This document shows, in pieces, positions 62,642-64,000 of a stretch of 64,000 bases of DNA (its first letter is position 1; each line of letters starts with the position of its first letter). The DNA is from Ga0077555 sp046154645. GTDB lineage: Bacteria; Pseudomonadota; Alphaproteobacteria; Rhizobiales; Hyphomicrobiaceae. The stretch spans positions 17,416-81,415 of the forward strand of contig JBJXDZ010000060.1 of the NCBI GenBank assembly GCA_046154645.1. The letters are read 5' to 3'. The notes under the pieces were generated by a model. It worked only from the letters and a program-made list of their open reading frames with translations. It was not told where the DNA came from and did not search any database. The translations under genes and the position numbers were made by a program.

Positions 62642-63229
62642 CTAAGCCTGCTTCACCGCCGGAAAAGCGATCTGGCCGGCGAAGATGGCGTCGCTTGTGA
62701 GCTGCGCCAGATCGGAGCGAGCCGTTTTCATGTAGGCGGCGAGCCCGGCAGCCTGTCGCGGCAAATCCTGGCATGCCCCGCCAGCTTCGATCGTTGCGCC
62801 TGTGCCGGCGGCATAAACGCCCTCGATCAGCGCGGCGGCAAGGCTACCCACGGCCGCGTCAGGAGCCAAGGCCGCTTGGTAGGCGCGCGACCGGTCACCG
62901 AAGGCGGCGGCGGCCTTCTTGACCCGTTTGGGCACACCCATGTCATAGCCGATCTGGCGCAACGCATCGTCCATGTCGGCGATCAGATGCTCGAGCAGGA
63001 GCTGGCCGAGCCGTTGGCCGGCGGCGCCTTCGCCCTTCAAGCGCTCGCGCACCAGATAGAGATGCAGGGTGATCATCTCGAAGCGCCCCTCCATGGTATC
63101 CGGGACACACAGATCGCGGTAGAACGGCTCAGATCGCGCCTGCGCCACAATCCGATCATAGAGTTGCCGCCCTATGTGGCGAAGTTCGGCTCTCTGCCGG
63201 AGCCAGCCAAGCATGTGAAGCGCCTCCAA
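62642..63229 (-). CDS. Ubiquinol-cytochrome c chaperone (CBP3 family)
   Basis: A 195-residue CBP3-type protein, a chaperone for cytochrome bc1 assembly. Motifs: LYDRIVAQARSEPFYRDLCV, GRFEMITLHLYLVRERLKGE and LLEHLIADMDDALRQIGYDM with VPKRVKKAAAAFGDR. Position upstream of DUF177 is the standard Rhizobiales arrangement. Start is the first Met of the frame; an alternative is five residues in. Confidence 0.9.
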   Translation of the reverse strand: MEALHMLGWLRQRAELRHIGRQLYDRIVAQARSEPFYRDLCVPDTMEGRFEMITLHLYLVRERLKGEGAAGQRLGQLLLEHLIADMDDALRQIGYDMGVPKRVKKAAAAFGDRSRAYQAALAPDAAVGSLAAALIEGVYAAGTGATIEAGGACQDLPRQAAGLAAYMKTARSDLAQLTSDAIFAGQIAFPAVKQA

Positions 63230-63480
63230 AATCCGTCGTGGGGTTGACCAAGGTGTGGGCGAACGGCCATGCGGCGTTGCCAGGATGCTCTCCTAAGGCT
63301 AGCGAGGCCGCAGGGGAAGCCCGGCGACGATTCGCGTTTGTGTGGCGGACGGCATGACGGACAAAAGGCGTCGGGGATGACGCTGCAGAAGAATCTGTAT
63401 CGCAAAGCCGCAGCATGGTGGGGAGCGGCTCGGGGATGTTAAGGGAAAGCGCCTTGATCATGACGAACGGGGCTGGGGGA

Positions 63481-63954
63481 ATGGACGCCAAGACAGGCCG
63501 TGCAATGCGGCATCCGCCGACATGGCGCCGGTTGCTGGCGGCGGGCTGCTTTGTCGCCGTCGCCGGATGCGCATCGACGACGACGCGCCATGGCCACCAT
63601 TTTGGCGAAACCGATCTGCAGCAGATCCAGCCCGGCATGACCCAGGACGCGGTCCGCATGGCGCTGGGCACGCCCGATACCACGTCGGCAGTCGGCAATG
63701 GCAATGCCTACTACTACATTTCGAGCACCACCAAGCAGCAGGCGTTCTTCAAGCCCGAGGAGGTGGATCGCCGCGTGGTAGCCGTCTACTTCAGTCGCGT
63801 CGGCAGCGTCGAGAAGATCGCCAATTATGGCTTGAAGGACGGCCAGATCGTCGACTTCGTCAACCGCGAGACGCCGGCGCATCTGCGCGACAAGAGCTTC
63901 ATCGCCCGCTTCTTCCGCGGCGTCGGCCCAAAGCAGAAGCTGCTCGACGAGTAA
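63481..63954 (+). CDS. bamE: Outer membrane protein assembly factor BamE
   Basis: A lipoprotein of the BamE/SmpA family, subunit of the BAM complex that inserts beta-barrel proteins. The lipobox is FVAVAGC with the lipid-carrying Cys, following the basic MRHPPTWRRLL start. The mature part shows TDLQQIQPGMTQDAVRMALG, TPDTTSAVGNGNAYYYIS and AVYFSRVGSVEKIANYGLKD. The start is ambiguous among ATG codons at 63415, 63460, 63481 and 63505; 63481 follows a GGGGGA stretch. It runs divergently from the CBP3 gene. Confidence 0.9.
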   Translation: MDAKTGRAMRHPPTWRRLLAAGCFVAVAGCASTTTRHGHHFGETDLQQIQPGMTQDAVRMALGTPDTTSAVGNGNAYYYISSTTKQQAFFKPEEVDRRVVAVYFSRVGSVEKIANYGLKDGQIVDFVNRETPAHLRDKSFIARFFRGVGPKQKLLDE

Positions 63955-64000
63955 GGCGCGGCGTGGTCGTTCGATGCAACCACCAGCCCATCCCGCTGCG

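Overview
The window looks like a chromosomal segment of a GC-rich alphaproteobacterium of the order Hyphomicrobiales (Rhizobiales). The evidence is gene order: pckA next to the chvI-chvG-hprK block, the rpsF-rpsR-DUF2232-rplI ribosomal block, a plsX-fabH-ihfA-merR block preceded by DUF177 and CBP3 genes, and an Hsp20-DUF1150 pair. I cannot name a genus from sequence alone. No CRISPR array, rRNA operon, intact prophage or replication origin was seen.

Layout. 0.2-9.5 kb: stress and core physiology (Hsp20, DUF1150, MntH manganese importer behind a palindromic Mur/MntR-like operator, DUF302 protein, PEP carboxykinase, HugZ-like protein, ChvI/ChvG two-component system, short HprK). 9.5-15.1 kb: ornithine cyclodeaminase-like enzyme, aspartate-type aminotransferase, the S6-S18-DUF2232-L9 operon with a perfect 30-bp palindrome inside it, and tRNA-Leu(CAG). 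15.1-18.7 kb: a junkyard beside the tRNA, with a truncated ribbon-helix-helix gene, a frameshifted membrane-protein gene, a macB 3' fragment cut by an IS21-type left end, an IstA HTH fragment fused to an Asp/Glu racemase, and an amidase 3' fragment. 18.7-23.6 kb: a glxB-glxC-(Uma2)-glxD-glnT operon homologous to N-methylglutamate synthase (mgsABC) plus gamma-glutamylmethylamide synthetase. 23.7-26 kb: a tungstate-type ABC importer (tupBCA).

26-39.8 kb: GNAT enzyme, pyruvate phosphate dikinase, an SDR, a DUF3592-like membrane protein, an aminotransferase / isocitrate-lyase-like enzyme / gamma-glutamyltransferase series on the minus strand, an unusual class A penicillin-binding protein, and a second SDR, separated by REP-like inverted repeats. 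39.8-43 kb: a small accessory patch with unknown genes, a tmRNA/tRNA 3'-end remnant that looks like an attachment site, and an IS1595-family transposase. 43-50.8 kb: an ExbB/MotA-like and OmpA/MotB-like pair, hisC-tyrC, a ChaC-like cyclotransferase, a SerRS with an internal insertion of about 73 residues, and a rhodanese protein.

50.9-56.1 kb: a catabolic-looking cluster (Baeyer-Villiger-type monooxygenase, quinone oxidoreductase, TauD-type dioxygenase, polysaccharide-deacetylase-fold protein, TetR regulator). 56.3-56.9 kb: two tandem genes encoding identical 83-residue secreted repeat proteins that differ only by synonymous changes, the most intriguing undescribed item here. 57-64 kb: SH3b protein, phosphopantetheinyl transferase, MerR, IHF-alpha, FabH, PlsX, DUF177, CBP3 chaperone, and BamE on the opposite strand.
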